A DNA stretch of 64,000 nucleotides from Citrobacter freundii. GTDB lineage: Bacteria; Pseudomonadota; Gammaproteobacteria; Enterobacterales; Enterobacteriaceae. The notes under the pieces were generated by a model. The model was not told the DNA's origin and searched no databases. It saw nothing but the letters and a program-made list of their open reading frames with translations. The stretch is from positions 248,001 through 312,000 of the forward strand of contig NZ_JAALBX010000002.1 of assembly GCF_011077955.1 (NCBI RefSeq), in the 5' to 3' direction. Made by a program: the position numbers and the translations under genes. Positions 63,309 to 64,000 of this stretch are shown here, piece after piece (position 1 is the first letter of the stretch; every line of letters starts with the position of its first letter).

Positions 63309-63478
63309 TTAATCCACACATTCAACCCGGCGGCCCTAAACCCGCTTGCGATCACCTTCATCGATTCATAGCATCATAATCTCGCCACTGCGGGTCGAGG
63401 CACGACGATAAAGCCCCCGTGCTTCCAGTGATTCAGCCAGGCTATCTCTTATCCTGATTTCTCTCCCGGCTAGCCTGG
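63309..63478 (-). pseudogene. PerC-family regulator remnant with nonsense codons
   Basis: On the minus strand the frame reads DSLAESLEARGLYRRASTRS, GEIMML, TGA, IDEGDRKRV, TAG, GRRVECVD, TAA. Short helical blocks such as LEARGLYRRA, followed by a Met-rich turn, and then (D)RKRV-RRVEC, follow the order of PerC-type transcriptional activators. Two nonsense codons and the missing front make it a pseudogene. Confidence 0.5.
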
Positions 63479-63495
63479 ATAATTAGCGCAAGACC

Positions 63496-64000
63496 TTATT
63501 TTCGAAGTCGTAGATTCACTTTATTTATCGATGTCGTCCTGTAGAACCAGAGCAAAACTCCAACAGCTCCGAGACTGAACAGTGAGAGACTATAAAGGGC
63601 GTAAAAAGCGCCAAAGTATTGCGCCATTGCACTGGTTATACCGGTGAAAACGGTGGCGCTCAGTACCTGCACACGCCATGACATCGCACTGGCCTTTGCA
63701 ACCTGTGTTTGTGGGAAGTTCCTCAAAACACCAAACGTACCCAAAGCAAAGACAATATTGGATGCCATATGCGCACTAAAAATAAGAACCAGCCCGATGT
63801 ACGGATTTTCGGCGGACAGGGGTAATAAAAAATAGCATCCAATAAATAAACTCAGACAGGTCAGCAACAACCTGTTATTGACGGCATACTGCTGCAATTT
63901 ACTGGCATCAAGCATCAGCGGCCCACAGAGCTGTCCAAGACTTCGGGCAAAGAGTAGCGGCAAGGCCAGCCCGGCAGAATCTTCAGGTCTTATTTCTTGC
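63496..64000 (-). CDS. MFS-type transporter, 5' part cut by the window edge
   Basis: The last 168 or so residues of a membrane protein whose frame stays open to the right edge (LALPLLFARSLGQLCGPLM near the edge). About five hydrophobic helices (FARSLGQLC, LLLTCLSLFIGCYFLLPL, YIGLVLIFSAHMASN, VFTGITSAM, LYSLSLFSLGAVGVLLWF) and a short basic tail fit the C-terminal half of a major facilitator. The substrate cannot be judged. The frame also contains a TTG at 63963, but the open sequence before it shows that the gene starts outside. Confidence 0.75.
   Translation of the reverse strand, partial: QEIRPEDSAGLALPLLFARSLGQLCGPLMLDASKLQQYAVNNRLLLTCLSLFIGCYFLLPLSAENPYIGLVLIFSAHMASNIVFALGTFGVLRNFPQTQVAKASAMSWRVQVLSATVFTGITSAMAQYFGAFYALYSLSLFSLGAVGVLLWFYRTTSINKVNLRLRK

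Overview
The window is a chromosomal segment of a gammaproteobacterium of the Enterobacteriaceae. Almost every gene is a close relative of an E. coli K-12 gene: cspC, rlmA, manXYZ, fadD, minCDE, mfd, lolCDE, potABCD, phoPQ, purB and icd. Start-site quirks also match E. coli, including GTG for manX and sdaA and TTG for fadD and rnd. It is not Escherichia itself. The cspC-to-rnd block runs straight into minEDC-ycgL, and fadR sits next to ldtC-mfd, whereas these blocks are far apart in K-12. I cannot fix the genus from the sequence alone.

Layout. (1) 1-20.4 kb: cspC, rlmA, mntP (with a manganese-control leader), yobD, the mannose PTS manXYZ, yoaE, the c-di-GMP phosphodiesterase pdeD, sdaA-nudL-pabB, yoaH, yoaB, the helicase yoaA, tsaB, yeaY, fadD and rnd. 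(2) 20.4-26.6 kb: minEDC, two small unknown genes, ycgL, an extra MltB-family lytic transglycosylase, ycgM and ycgN. (3) 26.6-29.4 kb: an accessory pocket where E. coli carries hlyE. It holds an AT-rich overlapping pair (4-TM membrane protein plus Nudix hydrolase), about 0.8 kb with no intact gene, a DUF465 gene and an OrtT/GhoT-like 57-residue membrane peptide. (4) 29.4-59.8 kb: dsbB, nhaB, fadR, ldtC, mfd, ycfT, lolCDE-nagK-cobB, potABCD, pepT, roxA, phoPQ, an inserted TIM-barrel-like gene, purB-hflD-mnmA-nudJ-rluE, icd and a small gene. (5) 59.8-64 kb: a second accessory area beyond icd with a chemoreceptor, degraded reading frames, a PerC-family regulator remnant, seven GGCGT repeats and an MFS transporter cut by the window edge.

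How the genes work together. fadD (acyl-CoA synthetase) makes the acyl-CoA ligand of FadR, whose gene is also here, and FadR-like operators lie before both. phoPQ carries its own PhoP box. purB carries an internal PurR operator. mntP carries two MntR boxes, a Fur-like box and a yybP-ykoY-type leader. potABCD, lolCDE, manXYZ and minCDE are complete machines.

Most promising for novelty are the Nudix/4-TM pair at 26.9-28.0 kb, a structured leader before the TerC-family gene yoaE that resembles the yybP-ykoY manganese riboswitch, and the orphan OrtT-like peptide. No rRNA or tRNA gene, CRISPR array or intact insertion sequence was recognised.
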